64,000 bases of DNA from Mesorhizobium terrae (GCF_008727715.1 NZ_CP044218.1:806001-870000), one strand, 5' to 3'. Positions 40,861 through 52,566 are shown, counted from the first letter of the stretch. Numbers and translations: made by a program. The notes: generated by a model not told the origin, from the letters alone.

Positions 40861-42387
40861 GCTGGTCACGTCGTAGACGACGCGATTGATGCCGCGCACT
40901 TCGTTGATGATACGGGTCGCGGCGCGGCCGAGGAATTCCATGTCATAGTGGTAGAAGTCGGCCGTCATGCCGTCGACAGAGGTTACGGCGCGCAGCGCGC
41001 AGACGAATTCGTAGGTACGGCCATCGCCCATCACGCCCACCGTCTGCACCGGCAACAGCACGGCGAAGGCCTGCCAGATGGCGTCGTAGAGGCCTGCCTT
41101 GCGGATCTCGTCCAGATAGATCGCGTCGGCCTCGCGCAGGATCTCCAGTTTTTCACGGGTAATGCCGCCCGGACAACGAATGGCCAACCCTGGCCCTGGG
41201 AACGGATGGCGGCCGATGAAGCTTTCCGGCAAGCCTAGCTCCTTGCCCAGGATGCGCACTTCGTCCTTGAACAGCTCGCGCAGCGGCTCGACAAGTTGCA
41301 TCTTCATGCGATCCGGCAGGCCGCCGACATTGTGGTGCGACTTGATGGTGGACGAGGTGGCACCCGTGAAGGACACGCTCTCGATGACGTCGGGATAAAG
41401 CGTGCCCTGGGCAAGGAAATCGGCACCACCCAGCTTCTTCGCCTCTTCCTCGAACACTTCGATGAACAGGCGGCCGATGGTCTTGCGTTTCTTTTCCGGG
41501 TCGGACTCGCCTTCCAGCGCCGAGATGAAACGGTCGGATGCGTCGACCAGGATCAGAGGCAGATTGTAATGCTCGCGGAACATGGCGACGACGTCGGCCG
41601 CCTCGTTTTTTCGCATCAGGCCGTGGTCGACCAGGATACAGGTCAGCTGGTCGCCAACCGCCTCATGGATCAGCAGAGCGGCGACGGAAGAATCGACGCC
41701 GCCCGACAGTGCGCAGATGACCTTACCCTTGCCGACCTGCTTGCGGATCGCCTCGACGGCATGTTCGCGATAGGCCTTCATGGTCCAGTCGCCGGTAAGG
41801 CCGGCGATCTTGTTGACGAAGTTGCGCAACAGCTTGGCGCCGTCGGGCGTGTGCACGACTTCGGGATGGAATTGCACGGCATAGAATTTGCGCCCTTCGT
41901 CGGCGATCGCCGCGAAGGGAGCACCGGTCGATGTGCCGACAACCTTGAAGCCCGGCGGTAGCGCGGTGACGCGGTCGCCATGGCTCATCCACACCTGATG
42001 GCGGGTACCCTTGGCCCAGACGCCGTCAAACAGCGCGCATTCCTGCTCAACCTCTAGGAAGGCGCGGCCGAACTCGCGATGATGGCCGCTTTCCACCTTG
42101 CCGCCGAGCTGGGCGCACATGGTCTGTTCGCCATAGCAGATGCCGAGTACCGGAATGCCGGCGGAAAAGACCGCGTCCGGCGCGCGCGGGCTGCCGATAT
42201 CGACGGTGGAATGCGGGCTGCCCGAGAGGATGACCGCCTTGGGGCGGATGCGTTTGAAGGCCTCGTCGGCCGACTGGAACGGCACGATTTCGCAATAGAT
42301 GCCGGCTTCGCGCACGCGCCTGGCGATCAGCTGCGTGACCTGGCTGCCGAAGTCGATGATGAGAACGGTGTCGGGATGTGTCGTCAT
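40831..42387 (-). CDS. guaA: GMP synthase (glutamine-hydrolysing)
   Basis: A protein of 518 residues, normal for GuaA. The glutaminase half has the nucleophile Cys84 in GICYGEQTM and QFHPEVVHT; the synthetase half has the ATP-binding loop [13 protein letters not shown], and it ends with [15 protein letters not shown], the usual GuaA C-terminus. It aminates XMP to GMP in the cytoplasm, using glutamine and ATP. Complete, although the mobile element abuts its 3' end. The first chromosomal gene right of the ICE. Confidence 0.97.
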   Translation of the reverse strand: MTTHPDTVLIIDFGSQVTQLIARRVREAGIYCEIVPFQSADEAFKRIRPKAVILSGSPHSTVDIGSPRAPDAVFSAGIPVLGICYGEQTMCAQLGGKVESGHHREFGRAFLEVEQECALFDGVWAKGTRHQVWMSHGDRVTALPPGFKVVGTSTGAPFAAIADEGRKFYAVQFHPEVVHTPDGAKLLRNFVNKIAGLTGDWTMKAYREHAVEAIRKQVGKGKVICALSGGVDSSVAALLIHEAVGDQLTCILVDHGLMRKNEAADVVAMFREHYNLPLILVDASDRFISALEGESDPEKKRKTIGRLFIEVFEEEAKKLGGADFLAQGTLYPDVIESVSFTGATSSTIKSHHNVGGLPDRMKMQLVEPLRELFKDEVRILGKELGLPESFIGRHPFPGPGLAIRCPGGITREKLEILREADAIYLDEIRKAGLYDAIWQAFAVLLPVQTVGVMGDGRTYEFVCALRAVTSVDGMTADFYHYDMEFLGRAATRIINEVRGINRVVYDVTSKPPGTIEWE

Positions 42388-42478
42388 GGCGAGCCTTTAA
42401 AGAAAGAAGCAGTCCGGCGCAATGGGGTGCCGCGTCGCAGCCCAGTCGCGACGACCAGGCAAACCAGACCGCCTCGAT

Positions 42479-43123
42479 CTAAAGAGTGTTCGAGCGGAGC
42501 GCGGTCTCCAGAAGCCTCACCGCATCGGCCAGCTTCTCGTCGATGACGTGAAGGTATTCGGTCCAGTCGCCGACATTCTTGAGTTCGGCGGCACCGTCCG
42601 AAATGCCGCGCAATGCTATCAGCGGAACGCCGAACAACTGGCAGGCGCGCAGGCAGGCAAAGGTCTCCATGTCGGCCATGTCCTCGGCGATCGCGTCATA
42701 GGCCGCGCCCGAGACGATGTTTGCGCCGGTCGACAGCGAGGCGCCGGCAATTCCCGGAATTTGATGCGGCAATTGCAAAACAGCCGGCAGATCCAGGAAC
42801 GGCGTGATGCCCTTCGGAAAGCCGAGCGCCGAGGCGTCCATGTCGCGATAGGCGACCGAAGTTGCCTGGTAGATGCCGGTCTGCTCCAGCCGGCGCGAAC
42901 CGGCCGAGCCAAGCGAGACGACAAAATCCGGCAACATCGCTTCCGCCTTCAATCGGGCGAGTTCGGCACCAAGACGGACACCGGCCTCGACCGGTCCGAC
43001 ACCGGTCATGTACGGCGTGAACAGACGCTTGAGATGCGGGCCATATTCGGCATCGGCAGCCATGACGAACAGGACACGCCGACCACCGAGCTTGACGGAC
43101 AAGTCTGCGGATTTCTCGCTCAA
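42479..43123 (-). CDS. mtnN: 5'-methylthioadenosine/S-adenosylhomocysteine nucleosidase
   Basis: A protein of 214 residues of the purine/uridine phosphorylase fold. GVGPVEAGVRLGAEL, VVSLGSAGSRRLEQT, a central DMDASALG and the ADMETFACLRACQLFGVPLIALRGISD block (with the catalytic Asp in GISD) match MTA/SAH nucleosidases. It cleaves adenine from MTA or SAH in methionine salvage. Start codon family-consistent. It lies 91 bases upstream of guaA on the same strand. Confidence 0.85.
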   Translation of the reverse strand: MSEKSADLSVKLGGRRVLFVMAADAEYGPHLKRLFTPYMTGVGPVEAGVRLGAELARLKAEAMLPDFVVSLGSAGSRRLEQTGIYQATSVAYRDMDASALGFPKGITPFLDLPAVLQLPHQIPGIAGASLSTGANIVSGAAYDAIAEDMADMETFACLRACQLFGVPLIALRGISDGAAELKNVGDWTEYLHVIDEKLADAVRLLETALRSNTL

Positions 43124-43232
43124 GACGTTTCACCACCCTCAAGGCCAAAGAGGCCGCGACCTCGCAACGCCCCGTGTCAGTAACCTCTCGTCGTGTCAGC
43201 GGCACGACGAATTCGCTTCGGGAATCGGCTGC

Positions 43233-43691
43233 TCACCCTTCGATCCCCTCGCGCCCAGTCACCGTCATCATGGTGCCGGTCATGGTGGCGATCAGCCTGG
43301 CCTCGCCGTCGGCGGCGAAGGCATAGGCCTGGCCGTCTGCCACGATGATGGTGCGACCGGGCTTGGTGACGGAACCGCGAAACAGGAACCGTTCGCCCTT
43401 GCCAGGCGCCAGCAGATTCACCTTGAACTCGATGGTCAGCACGCCCGAGTTTTCCGGCATCAGCGAATAGGCCGCATAACCGCAGGCCGAATCCAACGCC
43501 GTCGAGATCACGCCGGCATGGAGGAAGCCGTGCTGCTGGGTGAGAGCCGCCGAATAAGGCATCTCGATCTCGATGATGCCGGGTGTCACCAGCGTCAGTT
43601 CGGCGCCGATGGTGGCCATGGCCTGCTGGCGCGCGAAGGAGGTCCTGACGCGCTCTTCATAATTCGGGGCGGGGACGATCTTGGCGCTCAT
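43233..43691 (-). CDS. PaaI-family hotdog thioesterase
   Basis: A protein of 152 residues with the hotdog motif LTQQHGFLHAGVISTALDSACGYAA, where HGG/HAG and the Asp of ALDSA form the active site, and TIEFKVNLLAPG, as in PaaI-type acyl-CoA thioesterases. It hydrolyses acyl-CoA thioesters; the acyl group is unknown. The start at 43691 matches the family; upstream extension is not supported. It stands alone between mtnN and rsmB. Confidence 0.82.
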   Translation of the reverse strand: MSAKIVPAPNYEERVRTSFARQQAMATIGAELTLVTPGIIEIEMPYSAALTQQHGFLHAGVISTALDSACGYAAYSLMPENSGVLTIEFKVNLLAPGKGERFLFRGSVTKPGRTIIVADGQAYAFAADGEARLIATMTGTMMTVTGREGIEG

Positions 43692-43794
43692 GACAACAGC
43701 CCTGGAGACCGAAGGAATTCGGCATAGCCGGCTTATCGCAGAGGCCAGGCTCCCAGGCAATGGTTGTGCTGCATCGCAGCAAACCGATGAATGG

Positions 43795-45084
43795 TCAACC
43801 TGCCTTGCGCAGCGCGCAGAAATAGAAGCCGTCCGTGCCGCTCAATGCCGGCGACAGCGAGATGCCGCCCCCTACGGCAATGCGGGCCGACGCGGCATGC
43901 CCTGGGAAGCGAGACTGCCAAAGCACCGTGTGATCGATCGGCGCGAATGTGTTGTCGCGACCCAGGAAGTTCGTGACCTGCTCGTCATTCTCCTCGGGAA
44001 AGACCGAGCAGGTGACATAGACCAGCAGCCCACCCGGCTTCACGAAGGCCTTCGCGGTATCGAGGATGGCCGACTGCTCAGCCTTGCGCGCGTCGAGCTG
44101 GCGGCGCGTCAGCCGCCATTTGGCATCCGGCCGCCGCCGCCAGGTGCCGCTGCCGGTGCAGGGCGCATCGATCAACACGATGTCCATGTGGCCGGTCAGA
44201 GGCGCCAGTTCCTGCTCGCGAGCGACCACCTGAACGTTGCGGTTGTCGGAACGGCGGATGCGGTCGAAGATCGGTGCCAGCCGCTGCTTTTCGGCATCAT
44301 GCGCGAAAATCTGCCCCTTGTTCTCCATCGCCGCCGACAGCGCCAACGATTTGCCGCCGGCGCCGGCGCAATAGTCGAGCACCTGCATGCCCGGCTTGGC
44401 GTCGGTCAGCTCGGCCGCGATCTGCGAGCCTTCGTCCTGCACCTCGAACCAGCCCTTCTGGAAAGCCGGCTCTGCCTGGACGTTCGGATGCCGGCCGTCG
44501 CCAGCAATCGGTGCGATGCGGATGCCTTCGGTGGCGAGATGCGCCGGTTCGGCACCTGTTTCGGCGAGCTCGGCCAGAACCTTGGCGCGCTCGGCCTTCA
44601 GCGTGTTCACCCTGAGATCGAGCGGTGGTCGCGCGGCAAGTGCCGCCCCCTCCTCCACCCAGGCCTCGCCGAAGGCTGTCTCGAGCAGCGGCACGCTCCA
44701 ATCAGGACAATCGGCTCTCACCTCGCCCGGGGCATCAGCCAGCCTGCGCGCGGCGATGGTCTCAAGCTCGGCGTCGCTCAGCAGCGAAGGCGCGAACTTG
44801 TCACCCTCAAGCGCGGCATTGAGCGATTGCGCGGTCTGTCCCCATTCCAGCAGCAGCGCGCCGAAACCGGTGGCGCGCGGCGTGTCGTCGCCCAGCAGCC
44901 AGCCGGCGCTGCGCCTGCGGCGCAGGGCGTCGTAAACGATGTTGCCGATGGCCGCGCGGTCGCCGCCGCCGGCGAAGCGGTGCGACAGGCCCCAGTCCCG
45001 CAAGGCATCCGCCGCCGGGCGATGCCTGCGGCCAATATCCTCCAGCACTTCTATGGCTGCCGCCAGCCGCCCGCCCAGTCGCAT
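43795..45084 (-). CDS. rsmB: RsmB/NOP-family 16S rRNA (cytosine-C5) methyltransferase
   Basis: A protein of 429 residues. An N-terminal NusB-like helical region is followed by the SAM domain with VLDYCAGAGGKSLAL, LIDAPCTGSGTWRRRPD (first catalytic Cys, motif IV) and LLVYVTCSVFPEEN (second Cys, motif VI). It methylates a cytosine of rRNA. The length and motifs are normal. Whether it is RsmB proper or a close relative cannot be decided by eye. Confidence 0.85.
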   Translation of the reverse strand: MRLGGRLAAAIEVLEDIGRRHRPAADALRDWGLSHRFAGGGDRAAIGNIVYDALRRRRSAGWLLGDDTPRATGFGALLLEWGQTAQSLNAALEGDKFAPSLLSDAELETIAARRLADAPGEVRADCPDWSVPLLETAFGEAWVEEGAALAARPPLDLRVNTLKAERAKVLAELAETGAEPAHLATEGIRIAPIAGDGRHPNVQAEPAFQKGWFEVQDEGSQIAAELTDAKPGMQVLDYCAGAGGKSLALSAAMENKGQIFAHDAEKQRLAPIFDRIRRSDNRNVQVVAREQELAPLTGHMDIVLIDAPCTGSGTWRRRPDAKWRLTRRQLDARKAEQSAILDTAKAFVKPGGLLVYVTCSVFPEENDEQVTNFLGRDNTFAPIDHTVLWQSRFPGHAASARIAVGGGISLSPALSGTDGFYFCALRKAG

Positions 45085-45261
45085 TCGTCCTGCCGCAAAT
45101 GATTGATTTCAACCCTGCTGTAACCGGCGCAACCCGAATGCACAAGCCGGCGAACTGGCGCAACCGGCGACGCTTTTCAACGCATCGACTTGGACATAGG
45201 CTTTCGCTTGCGATTCGCGGCTCTTGTCCACGGTTGGCAAGGGCCATTCGAGGAGGGGACT

Positions 45262-45939
45262 ATGAAATCTTACTTGGCTGAAGTTCTGGGTACATTTCTG
45301 TTGGTGTTTATCGGCACGGCCTCGGTCGTGACCGGTGGTTTCGGTGGCGCGCTGCCGCTCGGGCAGGAAGGCATTGGACTGGCTTTCGGCATCGGCCTCA
45401 TCGCCGCGGCCTATGCGATCGGACCAATCTCGGGCGCGCATCTCAACCCGGCGGTGACGCTTGGCGTATTCCTCGCTGGCCGCATGCCGGCAAAAGACGT
45501 GATCCCCTATTGGATTGCCCAGATCATCGGCGCCATCATCGCTTCGCTGGCGCTGTGGCTCATCGTTTCGGGACAAGTCGGCGGCCATACCGGCGGCTTC
45601 GGCGCCAACGGATGGGACGAGACGAAATGGGGCATCCGCTCGGCATTCCTTTGGGAGCTTATCGGAACCTTCACCTTCGTGACGGTCATTCTAGGGGTCA
45701 CCAGCGGCAAGCACACGACGGCCTTCGCCGGCCTAGTCATCGGCCTGACGCTGGCGGGTCTGCATTTCGCCATCATCCCGGTGACGGGAACCTCGCTCAA
45801 CCCAGCGCGCTCGATCGGCCCGGCGCTGTTCACCGGCGGCGCGGCTATCAGCCAGCTCTGGCTGTTCATCGTCGCTCCGCTGATCGGCGGCGCCATTGCT
45901 GGTATCGTCGCCAAGACCGGAATGTTCGAGAAAGACTGA
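45262..45939 (+). CDS. aqpZ: Aquaporin Z
   Basis: A protein of 225 residues with six membrane helices and the two NPA boxes, SGAHLNPAVTLG and GTSLNPARSIG. The Arg after the second NPA and the HF pair in GLHFAII indicate a water-selective filter rather than a glycerol channel. AGGAGGGGAC lies directly before the ATG at 45262. Convergent with katG; both end at the shared terminator. Confidence 0.93.
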   Translation: MKSYLAEVLGTFLLVFIGTASVVTGGFGGALPLGQEGIGLAFGIGLIAAAYAIGPISGAHLNPAVTLGVFLAGRMPAKDVIPYWIAQIIGAIIASLALWLIVSGQVGGHTGGFGANGWDETKWGIRSAFLWELIGTFTFVTVILGVTSGKHTTAFAGLVIGLTLAGLHFAIIPVTGTSLNPARSIGPALFTGGAAISQLWLFIVAPLIGGAIAGIVAKTGMFEKD

Positions 45940-45993
45940 AAGCAGGGCAAGCACGGCGCCTAACGGGCGCCGTCGCCAACTTTCCAAAAACAA

Positions 45994-46028
45994 AACAGGC
46001 GCGGAGCGATCCGCGCCTGTTCTTTTTT
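45994..46028. terminator. Bidirectional rho-independent terminator between aqpZ and katG
   Basis: A perfect 12-bp stem AACAGGCGCGGA with loop GCGA and a CTTTTTT tail on the plus strand. On the minus strand the stem is followed by TTTTGTTTTTGG, so it can also end katG transcription. Confidence 0.85.
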
Positions 46029-46039
46029 GTATAGCCGGC

Positions 46040-48244
<2,205 letters not shown>

Positions 48245-48440
48245 TCAAACGAGGCCAGGCCACAAGCCCTTTCGCGGGGCGCACGGCAGATTTCGATCTG
48301 GAGAGAGGCTGACGATGGCTGCCTCCCTCGAACTGGGTGGGTTGCCGAAGAGCTGCCGCGAGGCGCCCGCCGAATTGTGGAACGCAGGCAACCTAAGTGC
48401 TTCATTCTATAAAAGCAAATTGCCTTTTGTGTTTTTTCCG

Positions 48441-48455
48441 ATAGGTTTTTCTTAT
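48441..48455. promoter_or_regulatory. Possible OxyR half-site at the oxyR start
   Basis: ATAG-GTTTTTC-TTAT fits the ATAG-N7-CTAT half of the OxyR motif at all but one base and fits T-N11-A. The matching second half upstream (near 48419-48433) is poor. It overlaps the oxyR start codon, which would suit autorepression. Confidence 0.35.
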
Positions 48456-49398
48456 GATAAAACTCACTCTGCGGCAGATGCAGTATTTCGAGACACTGGT
48501 CCAGACGCTGCATTTCGGGCGTGCCGCCGTCCTGTGCGGCATCAGCCAGCCGGCGCTTTCCGCGCAGATTGCCGACATGGAGGAAAAGCTCGGCTGCAAA
48601 CTCTTCGACCGCTCCGGCCGCAACGCCATCCTGACGCCGGAAGCGCTTACGCTGTTGCCGCTGATCGCGCGGGCACTGGCGGCCACGCGCGACGTGGAAG
48701 AAGCTGCCATGGCGGGGCGCAAGGCGCTGGAAGGCCGCTTCCGGCTCGGCATCATCCCGACGGTGGCGCCCTATCTCCTGCCTTCGGTACTTCCGCAACT
48801 GCGGCAGCGCTATCCCGACCTGCGGCTCGAACTGCGCGAGGCGGTAACCGACACGCTGGCCGAGGAAACCGCGCTGGGCAGCCTCGACGCTTTCATCGCG
48901 GCGCTGCCGCTCGACCAGCCAGGGTTGACGGCCGAGGCGCTATTCGAGGACCGCTTCTTCCTGGCGGTACCGCGCGCGGAGCCCGATCTGGTGGCGCCGC
49001 CGGTACCGCCAGAGAGCCCGGTGCTGGAACGGCTGATGCTGCTGGAAGAAGGCCATTGCCTGCGCGATCAAGCGCTGCAACTGTGCGGCAGCGTGCGCCC
49101 CACCGCCATGGCCAACTATGGCGCAACCAGCCTGACCACGCTTCTGCAGATGGTCGGACATGGCTTCGGCGTGACACTGGTGCCGGAGATGGCGGTGGCG
49201 CCGACCGCAGCGCTGCCCGATCTTCGCGTCGTGCCCTTCACCGAGCCTATGCCGTCACGCACCGTAGCGCTGGCCTGGCGCCGCAACGGGCACCGCCAGG
49301 CGGAATGCAAGGCCTTGGCCCAAGTGCTGAAAAGCGTGCGCGAAGAACCAACGCATGTCCACCAAGTCAGCAGCTCATCTCAGGTCGCCGTCTCATAA
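48454..49398 (+). CDS. oxyR: Hydrogen-peroxide-inducible regulator OxyR
   Basis: A protein of 314 residues, LysR family. The helix-turn-helix is HFGRAAVLCGISQPALSAQIADMEEKLG; the redox pair lies in EEGHCLRDQALQLCG, with the spacing of Cys199 and Cys208 of E. coli OxyR. Oxidation by peroxide turns it into an activator of katG. It is divergent from katG. No strong ribosome binding site precedes the ATG. Confidence 0.93.
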   Translation: MIKLTLRQMQYFETLVQTLHFGRAAVLCGISQPALSAQIADMEEKLGCKLFDRSGRNAILTPEALTLLPLIARALAATRDVEEAAMAGRKALEGRFRLGIIPTVAPYLLPSVLPQLRQRYPDLRLELREAVTDTLAEETALGSLDAFIAALPLDQPGLTAEALFEDRFFLAVPRAEPDLVAPPVPPESPVLERLMLLEEGHCLRDQALQLCGSVRPTAMANYGATSLTTLLQMVGHGFGVTLVPEMAVAPTAALPDLRVVPFTEPMPSRTVALAWRRNGHRQAECKALAQVLKSVREEPTHVHQVSSSSQVAVS

Positions 49399-49432
49399 AG
49401 CGCATCCAGATTTTGGCTGAAGCGAGTTTGAC
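49397..49432. repeat. 36-bp direct repeat, copy 1
   Basis: AAAGCGCATCCAGATTTTGG continuing to GAGTTTGAC; identical to the copy at 49886-49921 except for one base (A for G). It covers the last bases of the oxyR gene and the following intergenic stretch. Confidence 0.8.
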
Positions 49433-49505
49433 ACCATGATCATGGTGCGCCGGCACGACGCCTGCCCCGGAAAGTTTCACGGCTACGCCTGACGCGCCGA
49501 AGCGC

Positions 49506-49820
49506 CTACACTTCAACGATTTCGCTGATCTGCACTATGGGCGCGATGTCTGTATAGTTGGCGACGTCCGCGGCGATCTCCGTGCGGTGGGGACCGAGCG
49601 CCTGTTGGAATACCCCCAGGCTCGGCGAGTAGACGTGACACACCGCGACAAACTTCGGCTCGCTTCCAGGTTCGCGACCCGCAAGGCCCTTGTCGATCTC
49701 GTAGCGCAGGCAGGCATCGCCGAGCCGTTCCCGCAGCAGCGGCATGTGGGTGGTGCGGTAGTAGTCGTGATCGAACTTCGAGCCGCCATCGGCCGGATAG
49801 TAGACGCTCATCTTGATCAT
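49506..49820 (-). CDS. EthD-family protein
   Basis: A protein of 104 residues. MIKMSVYYPADGGSKFDHDY-Y-TTHMPLL is the start of an EthD dimeric alpha-beta barrel domain, and it ends with PIVQISEIVEV. EthD proteins are small oxidoreductase accessory or ether-degradation related proteins; function here unknown. A GGAGC site lies upstream. The gene sits between two 36-bp direct repeats, 73 bases and 65 bases away. Confidence 0.82.
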   Translation of the reverse strand: MIKMSVYYPADGGSKFDHDYYRTTHMPLLRERLGDACLRYEIDKGLAGREPGSEPKFVAVCHVYSPSLGVFQQALGPHRTEIAADVANYTDIAPIVQISEIVEV

Positions 49821-49885
49821 GGTCAGGCTCCTGCATGAACGCCGCTCCGAGCGTCCGAGGGGGGCTTTCTAGCTCACGGACTCGC

Positions 49886-49921
49886 AAAGCGCATCCGGAT
49901 TTTGGCTGAAGCGAGTTTGAC
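49886..49921. repeat. 36-bp direct repeat, copy 2
   Basis: Second copy of the repeat at 49397-49432, followed by a region (to about 49980) with short CTTTTCGAAG-like inverted elements. Probably a dispersed intergenic repeat of the genome rather than an insertion-sequence end, as no transposase lies between the copies. Confidence 0.75.
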
Positions 49922-50057
49922 GGGAGCGAGGTGGTTTTCGCTGTGCTTTTCGAAGCGGATTGCGGCACCGATAGAGGAAAGCGCTGAACGGCGGACGACG
50001 TCAGTCTATGAGTGCGTGACCTCGACATGGCCGCGCCGCGACAACCGCGGCTTCCCG

Positions 50058-50450
50058 TCAAATGACCGCTATCGCATCAACCTCTATGAGGTAGCCCGGA
50101 GACATGATCGCCACCCCCACGATCACATTCGCCGGCTTGTGATTTCCGAACAACGAAATCTGCGCCTCCTCGATGATCGGAACATGTACATCGCGGTTGT
50201 AGTCGACGATATAGATCGTGATCTTGCCGACCTGCTCAGGCCGTGCGCCCGCGGCCCGGAGCGCCCGGCCGAGATTGTCGAATGTCAGGCGAGCCTGCGC
50301 CGCAAAATCACCATGCCCCACGAGCTTGCCGTCTCTGCTCTCGGGCTGCTGGCCTGAGACGAACACCATCCTGGTCCCGGTTGCGATGACAACCTGCGTG
50401 TACATCTCGGGAACAGGCAGATCATCCGGATTGATGAGTTCGAGCGACAT
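50058..50450 (-). CDS. RidA/YjgF-family protein
   Basis: A protein of 130 residues starting MSLELINPDDLPVPEMYTQ, with VFVSGQQPESRDGKLVG, AQARLTFDNLGRALRAAG, KITIYIVDYNRD and the end YLIEVDAIAVI, matching the RidA family including a conserved Gly-Gln stretch and final acidic Glu. It would hydrolyse enamine or imine by-products. AGGAGG lies 4 bases before the ATG. It lies downstream of the arginase-ornithine cyclodeaminase pair but is separated from it by a palindromic repeat. Confidence 0.85.
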   Translation of the reverse strand: MSLELINPDDLPVPEMYTQVVIATGTRMVFVSGQQPESRDGKLVGHGDFAAQARLTFDNLGRALRAAGARPEQVGKITIYIVDYNRDVHVPIIEEAQISLFGNHKPANVIVGVAIMSPGYLIEVDAIAVI

Positions 50451-50480
50451 CAGCAACCTCCTGTTTCTTCCGACTGAAAC

Positions 50481-50585
50481 TAGAGCGTTTCCGTTTTTCA
50501 CTGAACCGCGGAAACGCTCTAACTCTTTGTTTTTACGCAATTCCAGACAGAAGACCGCTACGCACTTTTCCTGGAATTGCTCTAG
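50481..50585. repeat. Palindromic intergenic element (REP-like)
   Basis: Two adjacent hairpins: AGAGCGTTTCCG with CGGAAACGCTCT (50482-50493 and 50509-50520), and GCAATTCCAG with CTGGAATTGC (50537-50546 and 50571-50580). The element ends at the stop of the ornithine cyclodeaminase gene. Its form is that of abundant dispersed repeats in Mesorhizobium and relatives. It may also act as a terminator or mRNA stabiliser for the operon. Confidence 0.75.
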
Positions 50586-51646
50586 GCGACAACGCCTTCC
50601 TTAGCGCCCGCCCTCAGCAGCATGCCGAACAGGTCGCGCGGCTCGTCGGGATCGGCCAGCAGGTCGAGCTCCTCATAGAGGCCGGTCGCCTGCAATTGGT
50701 CGCGCACATAACGCAGCGCCGAGAAATCCTCGGTGGCGAAACCGACGGAATCGAACAGCGTGATCTGCTTGTCACTGGAGCGACCGGCGACCTTGCCGGC
50801 CATCACCTGCCACAGCTCTATCACGGGATGGTCAGGGTCCAATTGCTGGATTTCGCCCTCGATGCGGGTCTGCGGCGGGAACTCCACGAAGATGTCGGAG
50901 CGCAGCAGGATATCACGATGCAGCTCCGTCTTGCCGGGGCAATCGCCGCCGACGGCGTTGATGTGCACGCCGGAGCCGACCATGTTGTCGGTCAGGATCG
51001 TCGCATACTGCTTGTCGGCGGTCACCGTGGTGATGACCTCGGCGCCTTCCACCGCTTCCTGGCCCGAGGAACAGATGGTGATGCCGAAACCCATGCCGGC
51101 AAGGTTCTTGGCGCAGCGGCGCGAGGCCGACGGATCGATGTCGTAGAGACGCAGCCTGTCGATACCGGTGATCGCCTTGAAGGCGATGGCCTGGAATTCC
51201 GACTGCGCGCCATTGCCGATGATGGCCATGGTGCGGGCGCCATTCGGCGCCAGATATTTGGCCGCGACCGCCGAGGTGGCGGCGGTGCGCAACGCGGTCA
51301 GGATGGTCATTTCGGTGAGCAGCATCGGATAGCCCGAGCCGACATCGGCCAGCACGCCGAAAGCGGTCACCGTCTGCAGGCCCTCACGCGTATTCTTCGG
51401 GTGGCCGTTGACGTATTTGAAGCCATAGAGCCTGCCGTCGCTGGTCGGCATCAGCTCGATGACGCCGTCATGGCTGTGCGAGGCAATACGCGGCGTCTTG
51501 TCGAACAGCTCCCAGCGACGAAAATCCTCTTCGATGTAGGCGGCTAGCTCGGTGAGAAACCGCTCGACGCCGATGGCCAGCACCAGCTTCATCATGGAAT
51601 CGACGCTGACAAAGGGAACGATGTTGAGCTTGGCTGCGGTCGTCAT
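50582..51646 (-). CDS. Ornithine cyclodeaminase
   Basis: A protein of 354 residues of the ornithine cyclodeaminase/mu-crystallin family: TALRTAATSAVAAKYLAPNG, TMAIIGNGAQSEFQ (NAD-binding) and NAVGGDCPGKTELH, which carries the substrate Asp/Glu region of true ornithine cyclodeaminases. It converts ornithine to proline and ammonia. Its start overlaps the arginase stop by an ATGA-type junction, so arginine to ornithine to proline is encoded as a unit. Confidence 0.9.
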   Translation of the reverse strand: MTTAAKLNIVPFVSVDSMMKLVLAIGVERFLTELAAYIEEDFRRWELFDKTPRIASHSHDGVIELMPTSDGRLYGFKYVNGHPKNTREGLQTVTAFGVLADVGSGYPMLLTEMTILTALRTAATSAVAAKYLAPNGARTMAIIGNGAQSEFQAIAFKAITGIDRLRLYDIDPSASRRCAKNLAGMGFGITICSSGQEAVEGAEVITTVTADKQYATILTDNMVGSGVHINAVGGDCPGKTELHRDILLRSDIFVEFPPQTRIEGEIQQLDPDHPVIELWQVMAGKVAGRSSDKQITLFDSVGFATEDFSALRYVRDQLQATGLYEELDLLADPDEPRDLFGMLLRAGAKEGVVA

Positions 51647-52566
51647 CAGAAGCTCCTCGTCGGACGGTCCATGATGCGACGGCCCATCAGGCTCGCCGTC
51701 AGGTCGACCATCAAGGTGGCGGTACGGCCGCGTTCATCGAGGAAGGGATTGAGTTCGACGAGATCGAGGCTGGTGACCAGTCCGCTGTCGGACAACATCT
51801 CCATCACCAGATGCGCCTCACGCAAGGTAGCGCCGCCGGGCACCGTGGTGCCGACAGCCGGCGCGATCGACGGATCGAGGAAATCGACGTCGAGGCTGAC
51901 ATGCAGAAGGCCGTTTTCGGCAGCGACACGCGCGAGGAAGGCGCGCAGGAGCGGCGCGATACCGTGCTCGTCGATGGCGCGCATGTCGTGTACCGTCACG
52001 CCGGCCTCGTTGAGCGCCTGGCGCTCAGCCGCATCGACGCTGCGCAGGCCGAGCGTGCAGATACGCGTGGGCTCCACCCGCACGGTCAGATCCGGGAAGA
52101 CGCCGGTAAAGCCAGGCAGGCCGCAGGCATAGGCAAGCGGCACGCCGTGCAGATTGCCGCTGGCGGTGGTGTCGAGCGTGTGGAAATCGGGATGCGCGTC
52201 GAGCCACAGGACAAAGAGAGGCCGGCCGGTCTCAGCGGCACGGCGGGCGATACCGGACAGCGTGCCGGCGGAGATGGCATGATCGCCGCCAAGGAAGATC
52301 GGCATCGCGTCCTTGCTGGCCTGATAGGCAGCCTCGGCAATCGCTGCCGTCCAGGCAACGATCTCCGGCAGCGCCTTCAACGCGGGATTGCGGTGAGTGA
52401 TCGGCTGGGTCGCGGTAGGCTGCACCGTCCCCAGGTCTTCGACCTCATGGCCAAGCTCGATCAACGCCGGGATCAGTCCGGCCGTACGCAATGCGCTTGG
52501 CCCCATCTCGCATCCCAGAACTCCGGCGCCATCCTGCTCCGGCGCACCCAATATCCTGCAACGCAT
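51646..52566 (-). CDS. rocF: Arginase
   Basis: A protein of 306 residues with the Mn-binding motifs of ureohydrolases: FLGGDHAISAG, VLWLDAHPDFHT and HVSLDVDFLDPSIAPAVGT, and the SLDLVELNPFLDE end. It hydrolyses arginine to ornithine and urea. The ATG at 52566 is the family start. Divergent from a Lrp/AsnC regulator and coupled to ornithine cyclodeaminase, an arrangement also known from Agrobacterium arginine catabolism. Confidence 0.92.
   Translation of the reverse strand: MRCRILGAPEQDGAGVLGCEMGPSALRTAGLIPALIELGHEVEDLGTVQPTATQPITHRNPALKALPEIVAWTAAIAEAAYQASKDAMPIFLGGDHAISAGTLSGIARRAAETGRPLFVLWLDAHPDFHTLDTTASGNLHGVPLAYACGLPGFTGVFPDLTVRVEPTRICTLGLRSVDAAERQALNEAGVTVHDMRAIDEHGIAPLLRAFLARVAAENGLLHVSLDVDFLDPSIAPAVGTTVPGGATLREAHLVMEMLSDSGLVTSLDLVELNPFLDERGRTATLMVDLTASLMGRRIMDRPTRSF

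Noticed and set aside
49397..49921. Insertion sequence around the EthD gene
   Set aside because: No transposase, the repeats are direct rather than inverted, and the gene inside is an ordinary metabolic family.
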